This document shows, piece after piece, positions 8,569 through 17,997 of a stretch of DNA of 64,000 nt. A program made the translations under genes and the position numbers. Location: contig NZ_JAKZEW010000017.1 in assembly GCF_022548875.1 (NCBI RefSeq), positions 1 through 64,000 of the forward strand, in the 5' to 3' direction. The notes under the pieces are model-generated. The model saw only the letters and a list, made by a program, of their open reading frames with translations, made no database searches and was not told the DNA's origin. The stretch's first letter is position 1, and the number at the start of each line of letters is the position of its first letter. The DNA comes from Glycomyces sp. L485 (GTDB taxonomy: Bacteria; Actinomycetota; Actinomycetes; Mycobacteriales; Micromonosporaceae).

Positions 8569-9873
8569 TCAGTTGCCCGGCATACGGGAGCCGATGAGGT
8601 CGGATCCGGGCATCTGGTCGACATGTTCGCCCTCATTGGAGTCTTCGGGAGCGCTGTCATTCTCGTCTGAATCGGACAAATCATCTGTTTCGATTGCAGG
8701 AGTGTCGCTATCCGCCTCGGGCTCATCGAGCCCCGGTGTCGTGGGGTCGACGGTGGGCTCCTCCGGGGGATCGGCGGGCCCGTCGGTCGGTTCGGGGCTG
8801 TCGCTCGTCTTCGCGGGGGCCGTCGTCGAGGACGGGTCGGCGACGTCGGTACCGTCGCCGCCGCCGATCCCGGGGAGAGCGAAGAGGACGCACGCGGCGA
8901 CCGCGGCAAGACCGACCGCTCCGGCGCCGACGAGCGCCCGCGGCCACCGCTTCGAGGGCCTCGCGCCCTCGCGCACCGCGGCGGCGGCGATCTGTGGCAG
9001 CGGCGGCGTCGCCGGCGCGGAGGTGATCGGGGCGGTGGCGCCTCGGTCGCGCAGCTCCGGTTCGATCGGGGCGGTCGCCTGCCGCGACAGTCCGGGGGCG
9101 AGGCGGCGCAGTTCGACGGCGACGGCGTCGAGGTCGCCGCGCCCGCGCGGGTCGAGCGCGAGGAGCGTCTCGACCACCGTCCACAGGTCGGCGTCCACGG
9201 CGGCGGGCTTGACGGGGATCTGCGCCAGATGGCGTTCGAGCACGTCGGTGATCGAGCCGCCGCGGTAGGCGCTGTGCCCGGTGAGGGCCTCGTACAGGAC
9301 CAGCCCCAGCGCGTAGTTGTCGATGCCCGGGCAGGCGGATTCACCGGCGGCGATCTCGGGCGCGGTGTACTCGGGGGTGCCGTGGGAGGGCGTGGAGGTG
9401 GAGCCGGCGGCGCGGGCGACGCCGAAGTCCACGAGCTTGACGCCGTCGCCGACGAGCATGAGGTTGCCGGGCTTGACGTCCCCGTGGAGGAATCCCGCGC
9501 GCTGGACGGCGGCAAGGGTCTCGGCGGCGTCCGCGCAGCGGAGGGCGGCCTCGGCGGCCGGGAGAGGTCCGTGGAGGCTCAGGTGCTCGCGCAGGTCGGT
9601 GCCTTCGGCGAGTTCGAGGACGATCGCGAGGACCGCGTCGGTGACGACGAAGTCGCGCACGCCGATCACGCCGGGATGGTCGACTGCGGCCAGGATCTCG
9701 GCCTCGGAGAAGAAGCCCTCGACGATGTCGACCTCGCCGCGCAGCTCATCGCGGAGGACCTTGACGGCGACCGGTTCACCGCTGGCCTGGTCGTGGCCGC
9801 GCCACACGACGCCGACCGCGCCTCGTGCGATCTCGGTCTGGAGGACGAAGCGGTCGGCCAGGACGGTGGCCAT
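8569..9873 (-). CDS. Membrane Ser/Thr protein kinase (PknB type)
   Basis: N-terminal Hanks-type kinase (about residues 1-265): glycine loop ARGAVGVVWRG, Lys in VAVKVL, catalytic loop HGDVKPGNL, DFG, and GTPEYTAPE. One predicted helix near 310-330 (LVGAGAVGLAAVAACVLFAL) leads to an acidic Pro/Thr-rich extracellular tail of about 100 residues with no PASTA repeats. The catalytic-loop Arg of HRD is replaced by Gly, so it may not need activation-loop phosphorylation. GAGGAGG five bases before the ATG fixes the start. It is divergent from a PP2C phosphatase, its probable counterpart. Confidence 0.92.
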   Translation of the reverse strand: MATVLADRFVLQTEIARGAVGVVWRGHDQASGEPVAVKVLRDELRGEVDIVEGFFSEAEILAAVDHPGVIGVRDFVVTDAVLAIVLELAEGTDLREHLSLHGPLPAAEAALRCADAAETLAAVQRAGFLHGDVKPGNLMLVGDGVKLVDFGVARAAGSTSTPSHGTPEYTAPEIAAGESACPGIDNYALGLVLYEALTGHSAYRGGSITDVLERHLAQIPVKPAAVDADLWTVVETLLALDPRGRGDLDAVAVELRRLAPGLSRQATAPIEPELRDRGATAPITSAPATPPLPQIAAAAVREGARPSKRWPRALVGAGAVGLAAVAACVLFALPGIGGGDGTDVADPSSTTAPAKTSDSPEPTDGPADPPEEPTVDPTTPGLDEPEADSDTPAIETDDLSDSDENDSAPEDSNEGEHVDQMPGSDLIGSRMPGN

Positions 9874-10155
9874 GGTGCCTCCTCGGGCTGGTTCGGACCT
9901 TGGCGATTCCACTGTAAATCGGCACTTCTAGCAGGTCAGCGGGCTGAGGGGAGGCTGGCACGATCCTGGGATACACGGGTCGCGGCGCGGACCGGCGGGC
10001 GCGGATCCAGGTCAGGCGGCCGTTCGGGCGAACGGCCGGGAATCGCGGGTCGTCTCTCGTGCCCGACCAACCACTACACTTGCGCCCATGTCCCTCGAAC
10101 GGCCATGCTTCAAACAGAATGCCGAAACCCGGTGCGAACTCAGTGGTGATCGCCT

Positions 10156-10965
10156 GTGACCGAACTACGTTGGCGCTATGGCGCCGCCACCGACGTGGGC
10201 AAAGTCCGCGATCTCAACGAGGACTCCCACCTGGCGTCGCGGCGCCTACTCGCGGTCGCAGACGGGGTGGGCGGGGCCGCCGCCGGTGAGGTCGCGAGCG
10301 GAGTGACGATCACCGAGGTGACTCGGCTCGCGCGCCGTTCTCCGGTGGAGGCCGAGGCCGAGCTGGGCGAGGTCGTCGACGCCGCACGAGACCGAATCCG
10401 CGCGGCGGTGGCCGAGAACCCGGAGTCGGAGGGCATGGCGACGACGCTGACGGCCCTGTGGCTCGGCGACGACTCGGTCGACATCGTCCATATCGGCGAT
10501 TCGCGGGCTTACCAGCTGCGCGGTGAGGACTTCGTGCAGGTGACCGTGGACGACTCGTACGTCCAGCACCTGGTCGACGAGGGCGCGATCACCCCCGCCG
10601 AGGCGCAGGACCACCCCTACAAGTCGGTGGTGACGCGCGTGCTCCAGGCGAATCCGGCGCCGGCGCACTTCGAGACGCGGCCGGCCGCGCTCAAAGACCG
10701 GTACATGCTGTGCTCGGACGGGTTGAGCGACGTGGTCGACGACTCGGTCATCGAGGAGACGCTGCGGGACTTCACCGACCCGCAGGCGGCGGCCGACGAG
10801 CTGGTGCGCCTGGCGCTGGAAGGCGGCGGGCCCGACAACGTCACGGTCGTGGTCGGCGACGTCTCGGAGCACAAGCGGTTCAAGCGGTGGCCCTGGGTCG
10901 CCGCGGCGATCGCGGTGGTCCTGGTCGTCGCGGCGATCGCGATCGGCCTGGCCCTGGGCGGCTGA
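10156..10965 (+). CDS. PP2C-type Ser/Thr phosphatase, membrane anchored
   Basis: A 269-residue PP2C phosphatase. Metal-binding motifs are all visible: DLNEDSH, VADGVGGAAAGE, VHIGDSRAYQLR, LCSDGLSD and PDNVTVVVGD. A C-terminal transmembrane helix (VAAAIAVVLVVAAIAIGLAL) anchors it with only two residues outside. It starts at GTG; the phosphatase core begins almost at once (RYGAATDVGKVRD), so little can precede it. It is divergent from the kinase across about 280 bp that hold no other gene. The pair probably forms a reversible phosphorylation switch. Confidence 0.93.
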   Translation: MTELRWRYGAATDVGKVRDLNEDSHLASRRLLAVADGVGGAAAGEVASGVTITEVTRLARRSPVEAEAELGEVVDAARDRIRAAVAENPESEGMATTLTALWLGDDSVDIVHIGDSRAYQLRGEDFVQVTVDDSYVQHLVDEGAITPAEAQDHPYKSVVTRVLQANPAPAHFETRPAALKDRYMLCSDGLSDVVDDSVIEETLRDFTDPQAAADELVRLALEGGGPDNVTVVVGDVSEHKRFKRWPWVAAAIAVVLVVAAIAIGLALGG

Positions 10966-10968
10966 GCG

Positions 10969-11667
10969 TCAGGCGTCGCCGAAGGGCACGCCCGCGACCG
11001 TCCCCTCCATTCGGGCGGTGTACTCGAAGAAGCCCGCGTCGTCGGCGGTCACGTTGTTCAGGTGCCCGTGCAGTTCGAACGAGATGACGCCGACCAGGCG
11101 GTTCCAGGCCAGGATGCCCCGGGCGACTTCGTCGACGACGAGATCTTCGCCCGGCATCAGGTCGAGCATGCCCGGCTCGACGAGGGACGGGTCGCAGGAG
11201 GGGCCGGGCGGCGGACGGAACTTCCCGGCGGCCTTCGCGTCCGACAACACCCGGGCCAGCGCGAGCGGCATCCGTCCGGCCGCAGTGGCGGTCTCCTGCG
11301 GGGCGGCGTAGCCGGGAACCGGAGTCCCGAACAGCAGCGCGAACTCGTAGCGGTGGGACATTGACCATTCGCGCACGGCCCGCCAGATTGCCAGCCAGCG
11401 CTCGCCCGGTTCGGCGGCGGGGTCGTCCGCACCTTCGGCCGCGGAGCCGATGTCGTTGTAGCCGTCGAGGATCAGGGCCGTGAGGAGTTCGTCGCGGCTG
11501 GGGAAGTAGCGGTAGATCGCCGAGGAGGCCATGCCGAGTTCGCGGGCGACGGCGCGCAGCGACAGGGCCGAGGGGCCGACCTCGCCGAGTTGGTGTTTCG
11601 CCGCGGAGAGGATTTCCTTGGTGAGCTCGGCGCGGGCGCGTTCCCTGGCGGTTCTCGGAGCATTCAT
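10969..11667 (-). CDS. TetR-family regulator with WHG-type C-terminal domain
   Basis: A TetR helix-turn-helix lies at about residues 15-60 (LSLRAVARELGMASSAIYRY, then PSRDELL). The C-terminal ligand-binding part (GERWLAIWRAVREWSMSHR and EVARGILAWNRLVGVISFE) is the WHG-like type. I prefer the ATG giving MNAPRTARERARAEL; an ATG 15 bp upstream would extend it over the GTGTACAC palindrome. It converges with the PP2C gene, 3 bp between stops. Target unknown; autoregulation is likely. Confidence 0.88.
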   Translation of the reverse strand: MNAPRTARERARAELTKEILSAAKHQLGEVGPSALSLRAVARELGMASSAIYRYFPSRDELLTALILDGYNDIGSAAEGADDPAAEPGERWLAIWRAVREWSMSHRYEFALLFGTPVPGYAAPQETATAAGRMPLALARVLSDAKAAGKFRPPPGPSCDPSLVEPGMLDLMPGEDLVVDEVARGILAWNRLVGVISFELHGHLNNVTADDAGFFEYTARMEGTVAGVPFGDA

Positions 11668-11674
11668 GTGATCA

Positions 11675-11682
11675 GTGTACAC
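11675..11682. promoter_or_regulatory. GTGTACAC palindrome, probable TetR operator core
   Basis: A perfect 8-bp palindrome starts 8 bp upstream of the chosen TetR start codon, in a TGATCAGTGTACACAAAA context. The position suits autorepression. Confidence 0.45.
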
Positions 11683-11744
11683 AAAACAGAGCGCCGCTCT
11701 TGCCCTGAGAGCGTCGACCGGACCGCCCCGGGCGGCACCGAATC

Positions 11745-12662
11745 CTATGCGGACAGGGCGATGCCGTCGAGGATGTCGTGCTCGCTGATGAGCACGGCGT
11801 CCGCGCCGCTCCGCTCCATGATGGTCCGCAGCACCAGCGCCCCGCCGAAGATGACGTCGGCGCGCCCGGGGTGCATCACCGGGATCGCCAGGCGCTCGGC
11901 GTGATCGGCCGCCGCCAGGTCACCGGTGACCTTCGCCACCTGCTCGTAGCTCAGCTTGGTGCCGTCGATGGCGTCGGCGTCGTAGGAGGGCAGGTCGAGG
12001 GCGATGCCGGCGAGCGTCGTCGCCGTCCCCGCCACCGCCACCAGTTCGCCGGCCTCCCGGCCAGGGTCGGCCACCGACAGGGCCCTGTCCACGACCGACT
12101 GGATGTCGGCGACGGCGGCCTCGGCCTCGGGCCGAGTCGGCGGGTCGGAGCGCAGGTGGCGCTCGGTCATGCGCACGCAGCCGACGTCGACCGAGATCGC
12201 CGACAGGACCCGTGAGTCCTCGCCGCGCACGAATTCGGTCGAGCCGCCACCGATGTCGACCAGCAGGCGCTGGCCCTCGATCGCGGGAAGCGTCGCCACG
12301 GCGCCGGTGTACGACAGGCGGGCCTCGTCGTCACCGGTGATGACCTCGGGGGCCGCGCCCAGCGTCGATTCGACCATCTCCTTGAACTCGTGGGCGTTCT
12401 CGGCGTCGCGGCTGGCCGAGGTGGCGGTCATGCGGACCGCTTCGGCTCCGTGCTCGCGGATCTGGGCGGTGTAGTCGGCCAGCGCGACCCGCGTGCGTTC
12501 CAGCGCGGCGCCCGAGAGCCGCCCGGTGTCGTCGACGCCTTCGCCGAGTCGCACGACCTCCATGCGCCGCACCACGTCGTGGAGCCGCCCGCTTTCGTCG
12601 ACGTCCGCGATGAGCAGTCGGATCGAGTTCGTTCCGCAGTCGATTCCCGCTACGCGCCTCAT
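11745..12662 (-). CDS. Exopolyphosphatase / pppGpp phosphohydrolase (Ppx/GppA family)
   Basis: A 305-residue ASKHA-fold enzyme that removes terminal phosphate from polyphosphate or pppGpp. The phosphate-1 loop is GIDCGTNSIRLLIADV at the N-terminus, phosphate-2 is LLVDIGGGSTEFV, and the segment VDVGCVRMTERHL follows. This is the short actinobacterial form with only the two catalytic domains. I chose the ATG before RRVAGIDCG because the frame upstream is the shadow of the DUF501 gene. Its start overlaps the DUF501 stop by 4 bp (ATGA), indicating translational coupling. Confidence 0.92.
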   Translation of the reverse strand: MRRVAGIDCGTNSIRLLIADVDESGRLHDVVRRMEVVRLGEGVDDTGRLSGAALERTRVALADYTAQIREHGAEAVRMTATSASRDAENAHEFKEMVESTLGAAPEVITGDDEARLSYTGAVATLPAIEGQRLLVDIGGGSTEFVRGEDSRVLSAISVDVGCVRMTERHLRSDPPTRPEAEAAVADIQSVVDRALSVADPGREAGELVAVAGTATTLAGIALDLPSYDADAIDGTKLSYEQVAKVTGDLAAADHAERLAIPVMHPGRADVIFGGALVLRTIMERSGADAVLISEHDILDGIALSA

Positions 12663-13192
12663 GCGCCCGCCTCCTGGTCCGCTTCGCAACTGCCGTGCTT
12701 CCACCATTCGGGGAGCCGTTCGATCGCCTCGTCGCCGAACGGGTCGACACCCGGTCCGGCCGCCAGCGCGTGGCCGACGAGGGCGTGCAGGCACTTGACG
12801 CGGTCGGGCATGCCGCCGGCCGAGACCCCGTCGATCTCCGACACGTCGCCGAGTTCCGCTCGCCGTGCGAGGTAGTCCTGGTGGGAGCGCCGGTGGGCCT
12901 CGGCGAGGTCTTCGTCCTCGGCGAGCCGGTCGTTCATCTCCTTCATGACCCCGCCGCCTTCGAGCCGCCCGATGGCCGAGGCGGCCTTCGGGCAGGTCAG
13001 ATAGTAGGTGGTGGGGAAGGGCGTCCCGTCAGGCAGCCTGGGCTCGGTCTCGATGACGGCGGGCTGGCCGCACGGGCAGCGCCAGGCGACGGCGTGCGCG
13101 CCGCGGATCGGGCGTCCGAGCTGGTTCGAGACGGCCGCGGCGTCGGTTTCGGTCACCGGCTGCGGTTCTTGGGGCCACGCGTTGGGCTTCAA
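12659..13192 (-). CDS. DUF501-family protein
   Basis: A 177-residue protein of the actinobacterial DUF501 family, recognised from LGRPIRGAHAVAWRCPCGQP, the TYYLTCPKA segment and DRVKCLHALVGHALA. Conserved Cys (CPCG, TCP) and His residues hint at metal binding, but the function is not known. It always sits between ftsB and ppx in this block; both overlaps here are 4 bp. The N-terminus is short and the start follows from the overlap with ftsB. Confidence 0.9.
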   Translation of the reverse strand: MKPNAWPQEPQPVTETDAAAVSNQLGRPIRGAHAVAWRCPCGQPAVIETEPRLPDGTPFPTTYYLTCPKAASAIGRLEGGGVMKEMNDRLAEDEDLAEAHRRSHQDYLARRAELGDVSEIDGVSAGGMPDRVKCLHALVGHALAAGPGVDPFGDEAIERLPEWWKHGSCEADQEAGA

Positions 13193-13707
13193 TCCTCTGA
13201 TTCCTCTTGGTCGAGCTGGTCGGCGTCTTCAAAGGTAGCGACCAGGTCGTCGTACCAGGGCCGGTCGGCGTCGGCTTCGGCGTCGTCGCCGCCGGTGTGC
13301 CTGGGGTCCTCCTCGTCCTGGACGATGACGAGGTTCTCCCCCGGTTCGACGAGCAGGAGGCTGGAGCGGATCTGGGCCTTGACGTATTCGGGGTCGTCCC
13401 ATTTGATGCGCTCAGCTTCGAGCTCGGCGAGGCGTTCGCGCTGCTCGGACTGCTCGGCTTCGAGCCGGTTGATCTCGATGCGCTGTTCAACGTAGGTGCG
13501 CAGGGGGTAGGCGTAGGCGAGGGCGAGCGCGGAGAGGACGAGCGCGATGACGGCGGCCCGGCGGGAGAGCCGGCTCTGGGCCCTGGCACGGACGCGCTTG
13601 ACCTTCGGGCGGACGGGGACGCCGGAAGCGGGCCTGCGACCGGCGCGAGTGCGACCTGGACCGGTCGATCGTGCTCCGGGGCGGCTGGGTCGTCGGCTGG
13701 CGCTCAC
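13189..13707 (-). CDS. FtsB/DivIC-type septum formation initiator
   Basis: A 172-residue single-pass protein. A long basic, Pro/Arg-rich cytoplasmic tail (to about residue 47) precedes one transmembrane helix (AAVIALVLSALALAYAYPL), a coiled coil with RIEINRLEAEQSEQRERLAE, and the DivIC signature WDDPEYVKAQIRSSLLLVEPGE near residue 115. An acidic C-terminal tail follows. It is expected to join FtsL and FtsQ in the division complex. Directly downstream of eno, the usual actinobacterial position. Confidence 0.92.
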   Translation of the reverse strand: MSASRRPSRPGARSTGPGRTRAGRRPASGVPVRPKVKRVRARAQSRLSRRAAVIALVLSALALAYAYPLRTYVEQRIEINRLEAEQSEQRERLAELEAERIKWDDPEYVKAQIRSSLLLVEPGENLVIVQDEEDPRHTGGDDAEADADRPWYDDLVATFEDADQLDQEESED

Positions 13708-13738
13708 GGGCCCAGCCTAGTCGATCCGGGGACGGGCG

Positions 13739-13768
13739 AGGCCCCCGCGCCGATCGGCGCGGGGGCCT
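13739..13768 (-). terminator. Perfect palindromic terminator after eno
   Basis: A 30-base perfect palindrome (arm AGGCCCCCGCGCCGA) forms a 13-bp GC stem with a GATC loop, 16 bp beyond the eno stop. It separates eno from ftsB. Confidence 0.85.
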
Positions 13769-13783
13769 TCGAACGCGGTGTCG

Positions 13784-15097
<1,314 letters not shown>

Positions 15098-15362
15098 TCA
15101 GCCCGATTACGGGCCTGTGTCCCGAGGATTTCGACCGACCCGACACTGCGCCGGCCACAGCTCCTTAGCGTACGCCTCGCCCCCTCCGTCGGTGCTCGCG
15201 ATCCGAGAAGGCGCGCCGCCGTGCAAACCATGATCGGAATCTGGCCGCAGCCCTATAAGGTGGGGGCGAACCTCAGATCAGACACCCGTGCTAGGCGTGC
15301 CCAGCGAATCCAGTGCGCCACTGGCATTCTCGAACGCCCGCACCTCTGGGAATTGGAGCCTC

Positions 15363-15998
15363 ATGCCCACTCGGAACTCCCTGCACCGCCGCGCTGCCCT
15401 CGGTGCGGCGGCGGTACTCGCACTAGCGGGCTGCACGAACGACACCGGAGAGGAGACCGATACAGTCTCGGAGGACCAGGCCGCACTGGTGGAACTCGGC
15501 GAACGCTTGAACGGCGCCGACGGGCACGCCTACACAGCCGCGTACCTGGTGGAGGGCACCGGCACGTCGGTGCTCCTAGCGGTGGATCCCGAGGCGGCCA
15601 CGGCCGCCGTGGTGGTCGACGACCGGCCCGAGTTCTGGACCGGCGAGGACGTCGAGGAGATCCCGGGCTGGTTGAGCGGCGAGCTCACCGGGGTGCTGCC
15701 GACCGGCGGCGAAGTGTCGGAATGGCTGACTGCGACCTCCGGAGACCCGTCGGCGCGGTCGGAGTTCTCGGACACGACCCTCGCCGGAGAGTTGGCGGAC
15801 TGCGTGAACGTGCGGGGCGCCGCGGAGTCGCCGGTGGGCGCCTTCGAGGTGTGCGTGACCACGATCGGCGTGATCGCCTCGATCACGGCCGACCTCGGCG
15901 AAGTCACCTACACGGCCAAACTGGTGAACTACCACGATGGCGTCGACGACGCGCGGCTGGACGAGCTGGCGGGTACCAGCAGGCACAACAACGAGTAG
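15363..15998 (+). CDS. Secreted lipoprotein of unknown function
   Basis: A 211-residue protein with a lipoprotein signal: basic start (MPTRNSLHRRAAL), hydrophobic core and lipobox LALAGC with Cys at residue 22, then an acidic Thr/Glu-rich linker. The rest is a small soluble domain with two further Cys (ELADCVNV and FEVCVTT) that could pair. No family recognised. The frame is open upstream, but this ATG gives the only sensible signal peptide. A TATAAG box near 15256 may be its -10 element. Confidence 0.8.
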   Translation: MPTRNSLHRRAALGAAAVLALAGCTNDTGEETDTVSEDQAALVELGERLNGADGHAYTAAYLVEGTGTSVLLAVDPEAATAAVVVDDRPEFWTGEDVEEIPGWLSGELTGVLPTGGEVSEWLTATSGDPSARSEFSDTTLAGELADCVNVRGAAESPVGAFEVCVTTIGVIASITADLGEVTYTAKLVNYHDGVDDARLDELAGTSRHNNE

Positions 15999-16224
15999 TT
16001 CCGGCGTCGGCGAACCGAAGTCAGGTTAGAGTCTCCCGGCGGGCCGGGCCAGGCGCTACGGGGGTTCGCCCGAAAGGGTGTCAGCGCCGCCCGGTCCGCC
16101 CCGCACCATCCGCAACCCCTCGACGCGTATGCCGCGTCACAAGCGACATCCCTGTGGAGCTACCGCGAATCGGTCGGGTAAGCTTGTCGACGTTGCCGCA
16201 TCGCAGGGTGCGAAACAAGGCCAA

Positions 16225-16300
16225 GCTCCCGTCGTCTAGGGGCCTAGGACGCCGCCCTCTCAAGGCGGAAACGGCGGTTCGAATCCGCTCGGGAGTACCA
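16225..16300 (+). tRNA. tRNA-Glu (anticodon CTC)
   Basis: A complete cloverleaf: acceptor GCTCCCG pairs with CGGGAGT, D-arm GTCTAGGGGCCTAGGAC, anticodon stem CCGCC/GGCGG with loop CTCTCAA giving anticodon CTC, and T-arm GGCGGTTCGAATCCGCT. The CCA end is encoded. Confidence 0.97.
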
Positions 16301-16316
16301 GAGTATTGATGTTCGA

Positions 16317-16346
16317 AAACGGTCGGGTCGAAAGATCCGGCCGTTT
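16317..16346 (+). terminator. Hairpin after tRNA-Glu
   Basis: A 10-bp stem (AAACGGTCGG with CCGGCCGTTT, one G-T pair) and a 10-base loop lie 17 bp after the tRNA and are followed by a mildly T-rich stretch. Confidence 0.65.
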
Positions 16347-16473
16347 CGCGTATGTCCGTTTCTCACACATGAACATGCGCACCAGCATCGAGGGCGCGTC
16401 CCCTTCGTCGCGTTTGACGCGATTGCGTGCGGTCGATCAGTATCTGGTGTCTACAGCGCTGGTAGGAGGAGCC

Positions 16474-17034
16474 ATGTTCAGGATCGAGTGGACCGCCCAC
16501 GAGCCGAAGCCACAGGCCGAGATCGACGAGCTGTACAGCGAGCTGCTCGAATCGATCGAGATCGACGGTCCCTACGAGTTCTCCACCCTGGTATGTGCCG
16601 CTCAGCTTCTGGAGACGCGATATGTCGTGGCTCGCATCATCGGATACTCCGATTGCGAGCCGACCTTGGACTACACGGACATCGTCGACCTCTTCGAGAG
16701 TATGGATGCGGCGCTTGGGGCCTTGGAGGAGCACCGAACGGGAGTACTCGAGTTCTATCCGGCATCCTCCGAGTCCATCGCCTTCGATGCCTCCCACGAC
16801 CAGGTCCGGCTCTTCCGAGTGCCCTGGCTCGAAGCGAACGGGATCGATATCAAGAGCCCATTGCCACACCATCTCACCGCGCGCCCAGAGGCCGTATGCG
16901 AGCGCAGCGTCCTCGCTGACCATCTCAGGGACCTTCGCCGAGAATTCGCCCAGGCCGCAATCAAGAGCGACCCTCGTCTGGCAGCACACGAACCTCTCCG
17001 CCGATGGTCGCTCAACGAGAGTGGCAGCACCTGA
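16474..17034 (+). CDS. Hypothetical protein, 186 residues
   Basis: A soluble, acidic protein with no signal peptide or membrane segment. It begins MFRIEWTAHEPKPQAE after a strong AGGAGGA, which fixes the start although the frame is open earlier. Features seen are Glu/Asp-rich helices (IDELYSELLESIEIDG) and a C-terminal basic stretch DHLRDLRREFAQ. I do not recognise a family. It sits alone between tRNA-Glu and a stretch without clear genes, a position typical of accessory genes. Confidence 0.7.
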   Translation: MFRIEWTAHEPKPQAEIDELYSELLESIEIDGPYEFSTLVCAAQLLETRYVVARIIGYSDCEPTLDYTDIVDLFESMDAALGALEEHRTGVLEFYPASSESIAFDASHDQVRLFRVPWLEANGIDIKSPLPHHLTARPEAVCERSVLADHLRDLRREFAQAAIKSDPRLAAHEPLRRWSLNESGST

Positions 17035-17125
17035 GTCTCCTGAAGATTGCCGTACCGAGACACTCCGCCCAGTCCTCGACCGGCTTGCGATCACCAGAGT
17101 GCGTGTGAACTACCTTGGTCGCGCC

Positions 17126-17317
17126 TCAGGGTGCCAGCCCGGGCCAGGGTCGCGCTCCTCCAGTTGGAGGGCGGCACCGGAAGTCGGCGAGATCGGTGAC
17201 GGTGCCTCGGGCCAGCATGGGGTCAAGGTGGTTGTCGCTGTTGTATTCGCTGGGGTCGGTGAGACTGGAATCGAGGAGGATCGATCCACCGGGCGGACGT
17301 TCGATCAGGACCTTCAC
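17126..17317 (-). CDS. Possible small protein or gene fragment
   Basis: A 63-residue frame from GTG (MKVLIERPPGGSILLD... ending GGARPWPGLAP) has mostly G/C third positions, like real genes here, while the other frames do not. There is no clear ribosome-binding site and the frame extends upstream without a better start, so it may be the 3' end of a lost gene. Function unknown. The remainder of 17035-17497 holds nothing I can name. Confidence 0.25.
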   Translation of the reverse strand: MKVLIERPPGGSILLDSSLTDPSEYNSDNHLDPMLARGTVTDLADFRCRPPTGGARPWPGLAP

Positions 17318-17497
17318 GTCACCGTGTTGCAGCAGGGTCTGGTCTGGTTCAGGATTCTGGCTGTGAACCGACGCCGGCGCGGAAACCGCATATGGCGACG
17401 GCGATCTTCGTAGGCTATGGCGGCGGGCATACGACGAAGCCGGAATGGCGGCCCGCCGATGGAACCGCCGAGAAGGATCAGACGGCTGGAGGCTGAC

Positions 17498-17887
17498 ATG
17501 GAGTATTGGACGGCGATTCGACTGCGGAAGCCGTTCGCCGACACGGTGGAACGGGTCCGTGAGGCGTTGCAGGAGCAGGGCTTCGGCGTACTCACCGAGA
17601 TCGACGTGCAGGCGACTCTGCGAGAGAAGCTCGGCGAGGAGACCGAGGACTACCTCATCCTCGGTGCTTGCAACCCTCCCCTGGCACATCAGGCGCTGGA
17701 AGTCGACCGGCGGATCGGGTTGCTGCTGCCCTGCAACGTCGTAGTCCGCCGGGACGAGGACGAGACCGTGGTCGAGGCGTTGGAGCCGCAGGTCATGGTC
17801 GACGTCACCGGCAAAGCGGACCTCGCTCCGGTCGCGGCCGAGGCGGGTCGGCGCCTGCGTGCCGCGCTTGAGGGCATGCGTTCCTGA
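17498..17887 (+). CDS. DUF302-family protein
   Basis: A 129-residue cytoplasmic protein of the DUF302 family, recognised from the pattern FADTVERVREALQEQGFGVLTEIDV, the GACNPPLAHQAL segment, GLLLPCNVVV and the C-terminal VAAEAGRRLRAALEG. CNPP and PCNV carry the conserved Cys residues. DUF302 proteins are small beta-rich folds often linked to metal or redox stress; the biochemical role is not established. GGAGG nine bases before the ATG supports this start over an in-frame ATG 81 bp upstream. Confidence 0.9.
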   Translation: MEYWTAIRLRKPFADTVERVREALQEQGFGVLTEIDVQATLREKLGEETEDYLILGACNPPLAHQALEVDRRIGLLLPCNVVVRRDEDETVVEALEPQVMVDVTGKADLAPVAAEAGRRLRAALEGMRS

Positions 17888-17997
17888 TCCAGGAGGCCAC
17901 GTCGGGGCCTTCCTCCGAAGGCGGCGGGGTGGCGCGGAGGGACACGGCGGCAGCTCGGTTCTGGCTCTGTGCCCCGACGGGATCCGACGGTGCGACC

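Noticed and set aside
16225-17497. Integrated element at tRNA-Glu
   Set aside because: No integrase and no repeat of the tRNA 3' end were found nearby.
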